From Rhynchopus euleeides (lineage: Eukaryota; Euglenozoa; Diplonemea; Diplonemida; Diplonemidae), in NCBI GenBank assembly GCA_963210315.1, contig OY723284.1, positions 186,001 through 250,000 on the forward strand: a DNA stretch of 64,000 bases, read 5' to 3'. Below, piece after piece: positions 21,537 to 31,044 of the stretch. The position numbers and the translations under genes were made by a program. The notes under the pieces were generated by a model. That model did not search any database and was not told the DNA's origin. It was given only the letters and a program-made list of their open reading frames with translations. Numbering within the stretch: position 1 is the stretch's first letter; each line of letters begins with the position of its first letter.

Positions 21537-24500
21537 GTGGCGTCAGCCAACGTCACGGCGCTGTCAACCCACTTGTGTGATGTGGCGGACCTGAAGGCAG
21601 ACGTTGTGGCCCTGCAAGAAACACGTGTCCCGGACCCCAGCAAGGGCACGCTCAGCAGCTACTTCGCGGCCCACGGCTGGTCCATGCACTGGGGTAAGGG
21701 CATGCCCAAGGTCAAGGGGGCCAATGGCTACGAGCAGACCCGACCCGGAGGAGTGGCAGTCATGGCAAAAGAGGGCCTGGTAGCGCAAGTGGTGCAACCG
21801 AAGACCAAGCTGGAAAAGAAGCTGCATGACAGTACCCGCCTGGTACACGTGGTGCTCGCAACCAGTAACGGCAAGACAGCGCTCCACATCCTGTGCGTTT
21901 ATGGTCACTCTGGGATGGAGGTGCGAGTGCAGCGGGAGACCCTCCTGCAGGAGGCGCTGGACCTCGCAGCCGGCCTGGGGCAGGTGCCCGTGTTGCTGCT
22001 GGGGGACCTCAACACCAACCCGGAGACCAGTGCCGTCCTATCCCAGGCCTGCCGGGTGGGTGGTTGGACCGATGCGGCGGTCTCATACGCAGAGCTGAAA
22101 CAGCAGGAAGTTCGGAACACCTGCTGGGCATCGAAGGAAGGCACCAGACTGGACATCTGCCTGCTGAACCCCTGCGCGGCGCCGGCCTTGCGCTCCGTCG
22201 AGGTGGCAGAAAAGGGCGAATACGGCATCCCCACGCACTGCCCGCTCTTCGTCGACCTCGATCTCGCCGCCTTCCGCCGACCGAAGCAAATCTGCATCCT
22301 CCCCGCCCCCTTTCCTAAGTGCAGGCCCACGCTCGGGGGCGCTGCCGCCAGAGAGGTGCTGCTGGATGTGCTAACCGCAGAGGAAACGAAAGAGGGTGCA
22401 ACAGGAGCGCAACTCCTCCGCCGGGCCTCAGCCTGCAGCGAGAACTTCCTGAAGCGTGTCCACGTGGGCCAACTCGGAAGGCAGGAAACGGCGTACACGG
22501 GCAGGGCGGAGGGTTACCACATGCAGCGGTCGAGGGTGGCCACCAAACACCGCCCCGCCTCCGCCCGAGGAGCGGGCGACAAGAACACCCGGGCGAAGGA
22601 CAAGCTGTTGGGGAACCTCCGGACCCTCATCCTGGAGGGCCGCCACCGACTGCTGGAGTCTGCGCCATACCCCCCCACACCCAACGAAGAGCACGCCTGG
22701 GGCGCTGCGAAGAAGCGGCTGAAGGGAGGGGGCCTTCCCCCGGGGCTGGAGGCGGCGCTGGCGGGCACCACCTCACAACTGCCGGACCTCGAGACGATGG
22801 AGATGGCCCTTGTCGCCCTGGAGGGATCTCAGCGAGGCATGTTCGACGCGCTCCGCGACGAAAGACTCCGCACGTGGAAGGCGAGGATGCAGAAGGCCTG
22901 GGCGCAGGAGGCGGGGATAGTGTTCTCGTACCTCGCAGACCGCTTCTGCGCCCCTACCACCTTCATGCGCCGCGAGGATGGCTCCTTCACGGCCTGCCCC
23001 AAGGAGGCGGATGAACTGCTGAGGAGCGATACTGCGTGGGGGGGCTACTTCCGGAAGTATGCGACGACGCCTGAGCCTCGCTGGGACACCTTCCGACAGA
23101 GGTACAGCGACTTCCTCCCTGACCCGGCCGAGATGGAGTGTAAGACCATTACGGCAGAAGACGTTGGGACAGCGCTGGCTAAAATGTCTACATCCACCTC
23201 GCCGGGCCTACACGGCTGGAGGGTGCACGAGCTGCGGCAACTCCCAGGGGACCTCCTCAAGTTGTTCGCGGAGGTGTTCAATGAGGTCGAGAGATCGGGC
23301 GAATGGCCGGAGCAGCTGATGCACGCCATGATTTGCCTCATTCCCAAGCCCGGCAGCTCAGGTGAGCCGCTGTCGCAGCGCCCCATCAGCATCACTCCCG
23401 TGCTGTACAGGGTGTGGGCAGCAATCCGAGTGAAGCCTGCGCTGAAGTGGCTGGAGAGCATTGCGCCTGAGGACTTGCACGGATGCAGACCTGGCCACGG
23501 CGCGGAGGACCTCATCTGGCACCTGGCAGCACGGATCGAAGAGGCCCACCTCACAGGACAGCCACTGTACGGTGTCGCCCTAGACTTTAAGAAATGCTTC
23601 GACACGGTGCCGATTGACCTGACCTTCTGTCTAGCTGCGGAGCTCGGCTTCGACGGCCGAGTCCTGCGCACCCTGCGGGCAGCGTACGGGTCAATGCAGC
23701 GGCACTTCCGGGTAAGCGGCACTATCGGGGAGGGCTTCCTGCCAACCAACGGCATCATGCAGGGCTGCCCCATTAGCGTCGTGCTGATCAACGTGCTGGT
23801 GGGTGTATGGATGCGCATGGCGGAGCACCGGCAGGGCACGAGGGCGTTGTCGTTTGTGGACGATGTGTACGCGGTGACCCCCAGCCCGGGGACCTTGCAA
23901 GCAGTGGTGGATGACTCTGCAGATTTCTCCCACGATACCGGGATGGTAATATGCGCAGAGGTCAAGTCACATGTCTTCTCGACGTCCCCCGAGCCGTTGA
24001 CCCCGATAGTCTACCGGACACGGGACGGCACGGCTACCCCCCTTCGACAGCGCGATAGCTTCGACTGCCTCGGGGCCATGCTGCATGCGCGCCCGCTCGA
24101 GGGACCCGAGGTGCCCAAATCGGAGCGCGTCGCCCGCCGAAAAGAGGGCGCAGAGCAGAACCTGCGCAGGACCTCGGCACTGCCCCTACCGGTGCAGTGG
24201 AAGGGGCAGGCAGCAGCGATGACAGCGGGGTCCAGGCTCTACTACGACGCCCTGGTCACCCGCTGGGAGGACGCCGACATCAGGCGATGGAGGGGGCTCT
24301 TCGTCGCCGCGCTGTGGTCCGGACCCCCCCGCAGGGCGCGGGAGGCTGTGCTGGATGTCCTCCACCATGCACATCGGGTGGACCCCGCCGTCGCCCCCCG
24401 CTACCGGCAGATCACCACCTGGGCCATGCAGGTCAAGAAGTGGGGCCGCTGCAGGGTTCTGTCTGAGACGGCTTGGGATAGCAGAGTGAGGCTTACAGGG

Positions 24501-26696
24501 ACAGGCCCCTTCGCGCTTTTCCGAGCGGCCCTTCGGTGGATAGGATGGAGCTGGAGCACGGCGACCACCCTATCTTACACTGATGAAGCGGGACGGAGCA
24601 TAGTCTTCGACCCCACCGCAGCAACAACGAGCGGATGGGGGATCTTCGCTCATGACCTCCGCCAGGCCCTACGTACACAGGTGGCCAAGGCGCTGGCTGG
24701 TCGTCGTGACGACTTTGCGGGCGCTCAGCACGGCATCGACGGGCAAGCCACACGCTGCGTCCTGGAGGGAGAGGGCGCCGCGGTCACGGGATACCAACGG
24801 GGCCTCCTTCGTTCCGTCATTGCAGGGGCGGTGCCTGTCCGAGGGCGCACGGGGCAGGGCGGGATCTGCCGATACTGCAACGCAGGCACCCCCGAGACGG
24901 TGATGCACCTATGGTGGGAGTGCTCCGCGTGGGACCCAATCCGACAAAACCACCCCATTACGGCTGTGGACCGGTCAACCTGGCCACCTTGCTTGGCGTT
25001 ATGCGGGGTGGCGCCCGCCTTTAGACACGGCATCCCGGAGGACAGGCAGCCCCTGCCACTATCCTTCGCACGCAGGGTGGATATAGTGGCGCAGCTGCAC
25101 CGCTACTTCATTGCAATCCTCTCGGCGCGGCAGGAGAAAGATGGACTGCTCGACCGCTCCGCGCGCCACCACCGCACCCTTCACTATCCATGGGGGTGGT
25201 GCACACCCAACCCCGAACAGGCCTGCATCCCTGTGCGGGCGCCGTCCACTGTCAAACAGACGTGGGGCAAGCGCCCCCCGGAGCTGTGGGTGGCCCTCTG
25301 CGACTGGCTGCGGGGCCTGAAATGGGGGCCGCAGGGAGGGGAGCACACCGTGACCCTCATGGAGTTGGCTGTCGACTTCGAGCTGTCGACCGGCCTCACC
25401 CTCCCAGAAGTCGAAACGCGCCGCATCCGCCCCCACACACCTGACCCCCCTGAGAGGGGGCCGCGGGAGGCCCGCCCACGCATCCCCGAGGGCGCATCCC
25501 CGGGGCTCACCCTCTACTTCGACGGCGGAGCAAGGGACAACGGCACCCCCTTCGCCCTGGCGGGTGCAGGTGCGGTGCTCTACCGAGACGGCCTCAAGGT
25601 GTCGGAAGAGATCCTCCCTCTGCTGAACGTACGCAGCAACAACATCGCTGAGTACGAAGGGGTTCGGGCGGGCCTACGGCTGCTCAGAAGGGGCGACCCG
25701 CCCCCTGAGGGGAACGTTACGGTGCGGGGTGACTCGCAGGTGGTGCTGCGACACCTAAAAGGGGAAGCGGTTTGCCGCGATAAATCCCTCCGCCGCCTCT
25801 TCCTCAGCACGGCACGGCTGGCTGCCGACCTCGGGCCCCGGATCACCCTTACGTATGAGCACGTGAAAAGGGAACTCAACGTCGATGCGGACGCCCTGAG
25901 CAACGCCGCCATGGACGAGGCTGAGAGGCAGGGGGAGACCTCGCAGGAGCAGCTGCGGCAGGACTTCGCAGCCTTCCAGAAGAGCATCCTGGGCAAGGCT
26001 CACTCGTTGAGGCAGCTCTGCGAGGTGGTGCGCAAGACTTCCAAGCAACCATGGCACTGTGGCCACACTGCGAGCTCCACTGTCCTCACCGCGATCGGGG
26101 GAACCGTGGCAGGGGGCCTGTCCAGGAGAGCCCAGCTCAGCCCAGCCACCGAGTCGGTGATGCGCAGCCTCCAAGCGCACACGGCAGGCCCGGGCTTGAA
26201 CCAGCGGGACACAGCCTTCCACTCCCGCGGCATGGCGTGGGCCGCAACCTTCGCACCGCAGCCCCACTACCCAGAGGGGTGGCAGCAAGCGGCCCAGCAA
26301 TGGACTGCCAGCAGCCGGCAAGCCAACGCCCGGACAGGACGGTCATGGGAACGACGGGGCGCTGCTCCCCGGACTGCCCCCCCTGGAGCCAGACGGAACG
26401 CGAAGATGCTTACCTGCGCTCTGCACTGGAAACCCCGCTGCGTGGACTGCCGGCGCCGGCGCCTCTCGGAAGAGGACTGCTGCCGGGACCACCACGGGAA
26501 GAACGACGGCTTGCAAGTCACCATGGAATTTTGCAAGACGCATCGCATGGGCCGGTGCGGGGACTGCCACAGCAGTGCGAAATCACTCACACACTGTTGC
26601 GGCACGCACCACGCTGGCTATGCCTCACGCCCTCCTCGGAGTGGCACTGAGTTGGCCCCACACTCTAACCCGAGTGGGGCATCCGCTGTGACGTAG
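21537..26696 (+). CDS. LINE polyprotein: APE endonuclease, reverse transcriptase, RNase H, Cys/His tail
   Basis: About 1719 residues. An APE/EEP endonuclease comes first (VVALQETRV, LLLGDLNTNP near residue 155, closing with GIPTHCPLFVD). The reverse transcriptase shows LIPKPG, the RPIS block, motif A DFKKCFDTV near 682, NGIMQGCP and the catalytic FVDD near 773. RNase H follows with FDGGARDNG near 1327, NNIAEYEG, RGDSQVVL and NVDADALSN. The C-terminus holds a repeated Cys/His array (CALHWKPRCVDC, FCKTHRMGRCGDC), a probable nucleic-acid-binding tail. It copies element RNA at nicked DNA. The first codon used here is GTG. The frame stays open upstream to a TAA at 21408 without any ATG, and the endonuclease strand LRVASANV already begins there, so the true start is unclear. 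The ORF looks intact. Confidence 0.93.
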   Translation: MASANVTALSTHLCDVADLKADVVALQETRVPDPSKGTLSSYFAAHGWSMHWGKGMPKVKGANGYEQTRPGGVAVMAKEGLVAQVVQPKTKLEKKLHDSTRLVHVVLATSNGKTALHILCVYGHSGMEVRVQRETLLQEALDLAAGLGQVPVLLLGDLNTNPETSAVLSQACRVGGWTDAAVSYAELKQQEVRNTCWASKEGTRLDICLLNPCAAPALRSVEVAEKGEYGIPTHCPLFVDLDLAAFRRPKQICILPAPFPKCRPTLGGAAAREVLLDVLTAEETKEGATGAQLLRRASACSENFLKRVHVGQLGRQETAYTGRAEGYHMQRSRVATKHRPASARGAGDKNTRAKDKLLGNLRTLILEGRHRLLESAPYPPTPNEEHAWGAAKKRLKGGGLPPGLEAALAGTTSQLPDLETMEMALVALEGSQRGMFDALRDERLRTWKARMQKAWAQEAGIVFSYLADRFCAPTTFMRREDGSFTACPKEADELLRSDTAWGGYFRKYATTPEPRWDTFRQRYSDFLPDPAEMECKTITAEDVGTALAKMSTSTSPGLHGWRVHELRQLPGDLLKLFAEVFNEVERSGEWPEQLMHAMICLIPKPGSSGEPLSQRPISITPVLYRVWAAIRVKPALKWLESIAPEDLHGCRPGHGAEDLIWHLAARIEEAHLTGQPLYGVALDFKKCFDTVPIDLTFCLAAELGFDGRVLRTLRAAYGSMQRHFRVSGTIGEGFLPTNGIMQGCPISVVLINVLVGVWMRMAEHRQGTRALSFVDDVYAVTPSPGTLQAVVDDSADFSHDTGMVICAEVKSHVFSTSPEPLTPIVYRTRDGTATPLRQRDSFDCLGAMLHARPLEGPEVPKSERVARRKEGAEQNLRRTSALPLPVQWKGQAAAMTAGSRLYYDALVTRWEDADIRRWRGLFVAALWSGPPRRAREAVLDVLHHAHRVDPAVAPRYRQITTWAMQVKKWGRCRVLSETAWDSRVRLTGTGPFALFRAALRWIGWSWSTATTLSYTDEAGRSIVFDPTAATTSGWGIFAHDLRQALRTQVAKALAGRRDDFAGAQHGIDGQATRCVLEGEGAAVTGYQRGLLRSVIAGAVPVRGRTGQGGICRYCNAGTPETVMHLWWECSAWDPIRQNHPITAVDRSTWPPCLALCGVAPAFRHGIPEDRQPLPLSFARRVDIVAQLHRYFIAILSARQEKDGLLDRSARHHRTLHYPWGWCTPNPEQACIPVRAPSTVKQTWGKRPPELWVALCDWLRGLKWGPQGGEHTVTLMELAVDFELSTGLTLPEVETRRIRPHTPDPPERGPREARPRIPEGASPGLTLYFDGGARDNGTPFALAGAGAVLYRDGLKVSEEILPLLNVRSNNIAEYEGVRAGLRLLRRGDPPPEGNVTVRGDSQVVLRHLKGEAVCRDKSLRRLFLSTARLAADLGPRITLTYEHVKRELNVDADALSNAAMDEAERQGETSQEQLRQDFAAFQKSILGKAHSLRQLCEVVRKTSKQPWHCGHTASSTVLTAIGGTVAGGLSRRAQLSPATESVMRSLQAHTAGPGLNQRDTAFHSRGMAWAATFAPQPHYPEGWQQAAQQWTASSRQANARTGRSWERRGAAPRTAPPGARRNAKMLTCALHWKPRCVDCRRRRLSEEDCCRDHHGKNDGLQVTMEFCKTHRMGRCGDCHSSAKSLTHCCGTHHAGYASRPPRSGTELAPHSNPSGASAVT

Positions 26697-27452
26697 GGGT
26701 GGGCGGGGAGTGGGCACAGATCCGCGCAGGGTTACCCACTTAAAACCACTATCACTACACACACACACACACTGGAAGCCGGGGATTGCCTGCTGATACT
26801 GAGACGCAATCTTCGCGACGACGCGTTGAAGAGAGCGCGGAATAGCCGCCGAACGAAAGATGGAGGGAGAGGGGATGCAGCGGGTGCGCTTTGGAACCGC
26901 ACGTATCACCTGCTTCCGGAGGAAACGGGAACGAGAAGGACAGACAGTACGTGTCTTGCGCTCCAGAAAGACCCAACGCAGGCTCTTCAACACGGACAAT
27001 GCGGGGTCTCTTCAACTTCGGTGCCACCTGCTCGCCAACGCTGTGTTGCAGGTTGCTTCACGTGTCGGATGGGTGACCCAGCACTTCACCTGCAGCGCAA
27101 GCATTTCAACATATTGCCCAACGACGACCCATCCAAAGTGAGAGTACGCGGTGCTCCTCCTCGGTTATTCTCGGTGATGCGCTGTCCGTGCCATTCATGT
27201 AGGTTGTCCGGACGGACACGCTTCTTGTGCCTGACATGTGAGCTTGAAGTGTTTGTCTCGCAATAACGGGACACCATGTCCTGTCTCCTCCTCCCCTTCC
27301 ACCGGGGATGACATCCAGTTCCCTGTCCTCCCGACAGGCCAACCTGGAGTGCCAAGAGACGCCCCCCGAGCGTCTCTTGGCACTCCAGATTGGCCTGTAA
27401 GAGGGCTGAGGTGTGTGCGCGTGTGCGTACAGGGCCTCAAAGGCAACCACCC

Positions 27453-27534
27453 TAAAAAGGTGTGTTTATGTCACCCCCCTCCCGATTTTTGCACCTGGGG
27501 GGGGTGACATATACACGGGGGGTGGTAGGTACGT
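27453..27534. repeat. Palindromic GTGTWTATGTCACCCCCC element, copy 2 (inverted)
   Basis: AAGGTGTGTTTATGTCACCC...GGGGGGTGACATATACACGG, then GGGGTGGTAGGTACG. It is the reverse complement of the copy at 19710-19815 apart from its centre. The two copies face each other across the LINE. Confidence 0.7.
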
Positions 27535-27589
27535 TTTTTATTTGCAAACAGGGATTTGTCCACAACTCAAAAAGTTTTGGTACCCCAAT

Positions 27590-27700
27590 TCAGTATGAAA
27601 AAATTGCACCAAAAAAATGAAAGTGACCCCATGGCGTTTCGCACGGATCTCAAATATTCAAAAGAAGGCAGAGACGGGGAGAGAAAAAAATGGGCCCCGC
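27590..27700. repeat. Dispersed sequence shared with 51480-51600
   Basis: The words AAAGTGACCCCAT, CGCACGGATCTCAAAT and AAAGAAGGCAGAGACGGGGA recur in the same order near 51480-51600 (AAAGTGACCCCATCG, CCGCACAGAGCCCAAAT, AAAGAAGGCAGAGAAGCGGA). This indicates a diverged dispersed repeat of about 110 bp with an A-rich start. Confidence 0.6.
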
Positions 27701-27899
27701 GGGGCGGGGGTGGGTGGGTGGGTGGCCTTGACGGCTGCTGCTCTTCACGCCCTGAGGTTCGCCGTTCCTCAAACTTCCACAAGCATCGCTTTGCATGAAA
27801 CTCTCAGCACCCCTTTTGCCTTCCCTACCGAGTGACTGCTTCCCGCGCAGCACTGGGCTCCGACCTGATGTCGGAGTGATCCACACCGAGTTCAGCTCG

Positions 27900-27959
27900 G
27901 AACAGATGTTCACTACCGTGGCCTCCGGCGGCTGGGGCACCGCCCCCCAGACCCCCCTG
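27900..27959 (+). repeat. Dispersed 62-bp hairpin repeat, copy 2
   Basis: Same block as at 18539 but with an altered hairpin (GGCTGGGGCACCGCCCCCCA), which weakens the stem. It lies 32 bp upstream of the foldback element. Confidence 0.8.
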
Positions 27960-27990
27960 TACCACTAGGCTGCAGCGTGTGCCTGTCTTG

Positions 27991-28343
27991 CACGGTGGCC
28001 AGGATTCTGTGGGATATGAAAACGGGATATGCCGGTGGGATATCCCACGTCTCAAAGTGACATATCCCGCGTTTTGGAAAAACCATATCCCGCCGGGTAG
28101 GGGGTCATATCCCCCCCGGGAGATGGGGGCATCTCCCGCGGGATATGGGGTCATCTCCCGCGGGATATGGACCCCATATCCCACGGGAGATGACCCCATC
28201 TCCCGCGGGAGATGCCCCCATCTCCCGGGGGGGAGATGACCCCCCACCCTGGCGGGATATCAAACCCGCGAGGGAGACCTCCCCCGCGGGATATCCCACC
28301 GGGATATCCCGTTTCCATATCCCACAAAATCCTGGCCACCGTG
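27991..28343. mobile_element. GC-rich foldback element with CACGGTGG termini
   Basis: Begins CACGGTGGCCAGGATTCTGT followed by GGGATATG. Ends with the matching complement (CATATCCCACAAAATCCTGG then CCACCGTG). The interior is built of short palindromic words such as GGGATATCCC and ATCTCCCGCGGGAGAT in both orientations, so the whole 353 bp can fold back. The flanks show TG on both sides, a possible 2-bp target duplication. No coding capacity. Confidence 0.75.
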
Positions 28344-28474
28344 TGTAGCCAAGTCCTTTGGGTTCACATCAGCGAATGGGACCCAGACCACTCTCAGTAG
28401 CCTCAGGAGGACGCATCCAACTCACACAGAATCTGTACGCCCGTAACTCCCACGCGCTCCTACTACGGCGCAAG

Positions 28475-28537
28475 GAACAGATACTCACTACCGTGGCCTC
28501 CGGCGGCTGGGGGGCTCCGCCCCCCAGACCCCCCCTG
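28475..28537 (+). repeat. Dispersed 62-bp hairpin repeat, copy 3
   Basis: Same block as at 18539, with GATACTCACTACC in place of GATGTTCACTACC and an intact CTGGGGGGC/GCCCCCCAG hairpin. Confidence 0.85.
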
Positions 28538-29585
28538 TATAGCGTGTGCACGAGGTTTCACATACAACATGCTTCGTGGGTCCCCACGTGGCATCAGTGT
28601 CTTGAACAGGCTACACCCTCGCCGTATCAAGGGTGGCACTCAAGCTGGCACATGTTTGCCTACTTGGTGGCGTTGTTGGCAGTTGAGCTGAGTGGGGAAC
28701 TCCCGTCCCTGCTTTCCGAGCAGGTGCCTGACCCCTAGCCCGGGTTGTTACTGATCACATGCTGTAGAGACAACCAGGACGGAAAATTTGAGTGTCTTCA
28801 AACAAGCCCATTTTTTCAAAATGACCCCACTACGATCCGGGCGAGGCTCGGAAATGCAACGAAACGCGGTTTCCCCGCCCAAAAACGAGCCCCTTTTTCA
28901 GGTACGTTTTTTCGCTCCCGATTTCCAAATTTTGGGAGATTTTTCCAATATTTAGCGCGACCACTGCAGTACAACACGTGGCAGGGACAGAACCGCTCGG
29001 CCATCATAACCATGCCCCTATCTGGACCACCCACCCCCCCCCCCCCCGCCCTCTTGGGAAACACACTCCCGAACTGCAGGGGGCAAACCCTCAATCCTCA
29101 ACACACCCCACGGCATGGGGGTGTAGAGGAGTAGGTAGGAGGATTCCCGTATGCGCTTGCAGATTTTGCACGAGCCTTGCCTTGGTCCTCCACGCCAACG
29201 GGTCCCACCAAGTGAAACCTGGTGAGGCATGCCCGAAGCGCTCGCAACGTGAATCATTTTATATTAGTGTAGGCACACAACGAGCACCTCCCGCTCTGTG
29301 ATTCCCCCACCGCTCACACGAAACAAGATGCATCGCGAAAGAGCACCAGTTTCTATAAAGCTCGCACACCGCGGGGGGGGATCCAACAGCCAGATCAGAC
29401 ACCCCTCGCCCAAGCCACCCCCCCCCCCCCTCGAAACAGCACTGCATGCGCTGCGGGAGGCACAGCCTCCCACACCCCAGGATCACCCCATCGGGGCCTC
29501 CCCCAACGCCAGAGGAGAGGGGGTGGGGGCGTGGGGGCAAGGCCCTTATCTTCCACTCATCCCTTTTAACCTTCAGGCAACCCGC

Positions 29586-30092
29586 TCAAAACCCAAACGG
29601 GACGCCTGCCGCTGCAAAAACCATGGGCTCCATGCCCACTGTCTGGATGGGCTGGGGGCAAAACATGGCGGGAGGCATGCCGGCGAACCCTCCGATCCCA
29701 AAGCCCATGGGCTGGACCCCGAGGGGCATGCAGCCGAAGCCTGCTGGCGGCATGCCTGGCATCGCTGGCATCGGGCAGGGCACGGCGGCAGGGAAGCCCC
29801 CCAGGGCAGCAGCCATCGGGTCCATGGGGAGCCCTGCCATCTGCACCATCACCGGGGGCCCCTGCATGCAGAAGGGCGCGGCGAAGCCGCCCATGCCTTG
29901 CACCCCCTGCCCGCCTGCAGGGGGTGCGGCCTCGGGTGCCTCAGGGATGGGCACGTCATCCGGTTCCCCTTCCAGCGTCGGGCGTGCCCCGCTGCGGGGG
30001 ATTTCCACAATCTCGTCGTCGTCGCCATCGGGTTTCTGGACTGGAGGCTTTTTCGGCTGGGCACGGCCGCCCCTCCTGCCACCTTTCGGCAT
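29586..30092 (-). CDS. Small Met/Pro/Gly-rich protein with basic N-terminus
   Basis: A 168-residue frame. Residues 1-22 are basic (MPKGGRRGGRAQPKKPPVQK). An acidic/hydrophobic DDDEIVEIP at about 24-32 looks like a SUMO-interacting motif (inference from pattern only). The remainder is low-complexity, rich in Met, Pro, Gly, Ala and Phe with repeated PMG/GMP words, ending VPFGF. I recognise no family. It has the same orientation as the other host genes, and codon usage favours G/C at third positions. A conserved 113-bp sequence lies about 320 bp upstream (30409-30521). A real gene is likely but function unknown; RNA-binding or condensate-type scaffolding is a guess. Confidence 0.55.
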   Translation of the reverse strand: MPKGGRRGGRAQPKKPPVQKPDGDDDEIVEIPRSGARPTLEGEPDDVPIPEAPEAAPPAGGQGVQGMGGFAAPFCMQGPPVMVQMAGLPMDPMAAALGGFPAAVPCPMPAMPGMPPAGFGCMPLGVQPMGFGIGGFAGMPPAMFCPQPIQTVGMEPMVFAAAGVPFGF

Positions 30093-31044
30093 TGTCGTGG
30101 GGGTGGGGGTGGGGGGTGTGTGGGAGGCAGGAGGTGGCAGGGGTGCCTGGTTGGATGGTGGTGGTGGCGCTGTGGGGTGGAGGATGATGCGTCAAGAGGT
30201 CTGGTTGGTGAGCGGGTGGGAGAGGGGTGGGGTGGGGGATGAGCGTCGTTCCGTTTCTCTCTCAGCGGGCATGGGGGGGGGGGGGGGTAGTGAAATCGAA
30301 TTTGAAGGGAGCACAAGAATGATCACCCTTCACTCGTTATGCAGGTTGTAGTGTGCAGGTTGTGTTGTGCATGGGGGGGGGTGGTCTCAGGCACGGGGGG
30401 GGGGGGGGTTTGATCGTCGAGAGTGAATGGAAAAGTAAATCTCCCAGGCACCTTCTCGCAATGTTAGTCCTTTTTGTAGTCACTACACCAGATATGTTGT
30501 ACAAGGCAGATCAATGCACAACGGCACGGGGGGGGGAGGGGCGCAAAAAAAGTATTTTGGAGCCCTGGGCTAGGGAACTCGGAAACCTCCGAGAGGGGGG
30601 TGCGCTGTGAGACGGATGCATAATATTATATGGGGTGTCACGATGCACTGCCGCAGTGCAGCAACAACCACACATCCTCACCTCGCAGAGCACATCTGCG
30701 CATCCCACAACAGGGGGTGCTGTGCCCGGCACGGTGTACATTAGCACACACGGCCCAAGCCGTAAGTGTGGCCATAGCCATCACCAGGGACAGGGTGTAA
30801 AAAAAAGGCAGGGGCAAGGGCTACACAAGCGAGAATCACATATTTCAGTATCCAACCTGCACACAGTGGAAGGGGGGGGGGGGGGCGGGAAAGACTTGGC
30901 CTCTAACATAGGTCAACCATAGCAATAGAGGCCAGCAGCAGTCCCGAGTCCATCGCGCTCCTCAATACATTTCCCGCCCCACAATGATGCATCTGCGAAG
31001 AATGAAGCAGCACACCTCACACGGGGCGCCTGTCACCCGACCCG
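30093..31044. other. Intergenic region, no gene seen
   Basis: About 950 bp with poly-G tracts (near 30281, 30396 and 30880) and the 113-bp shared sequence at 30409-30521. No coding region recognised. Confidence 0.6.
30409..30521 (-). repeat. 113-bp conserved sequence upstream of a gene, copy 1
   Basis: Runs from TTTGATCGTCGAGAG to GATCAATGCACAA on the plus strand, preceded by a poly-G tract. It matches 36773-36884 with few differences. Read in the sense of the minus-strand genes, both copies end in AAACCCCCCC and stand 150-320 bp upstream of a start codon. It could be a shared promoter/5' leader, a small RNA gene or a SINE-like repeat. I do not recognise it as a spliceosomal snRNA. Confidence 0.7.

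Larger units (their letters stand above)
20271..26776 (+). mobile_element. Non-LTR retrotransposon (LINE), APE type with RNase H, ingi/I-like
   Basis: The element comprises a duplicated 360-bp 5' unit (20271-20630 and 21070-21429), a long ORF (21537-26696) with endonuclease, reverse transcriptase, RNase H and Cys/His motifs, and a short 3' UTR ending in an (AC)n tract near 26750-26772. CA-rich simple repeats also border the start (20256-20271) and follow the second 5' unit. It lies antisense to the neighbouring host genes. The exact 5' boundary is uncertain: it may begin at the first or second copy of the 5' unit. The domain set matches the I/ingi group of LINEs. Confidence 0.9.
26777..29585. 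other. Repeat-filled intergenic region
   Basis: No gene recognised over 2.8 kb between the LINE and the next host gene. It contains the second palindromic GTGTWTATGTCACCCCCC element (27453), a sequence at 27590-27700 similar to 51480-51600, a foldback element (27991-28343) and two copies of the 62-bp hairpin repeat. A 14-C run lies at about 29034. Confidence 0.6.

Noticed and set aside
30409..30521. Spliceosomal U snRNA or spliced-leader RNA gene
   Set aside because: None of the signatures I can check (U1 5' end, U2 branch-recognition, U5 loop, U6 ACAGAGA, a clear Sm site) is present in the 113-bp sequence.
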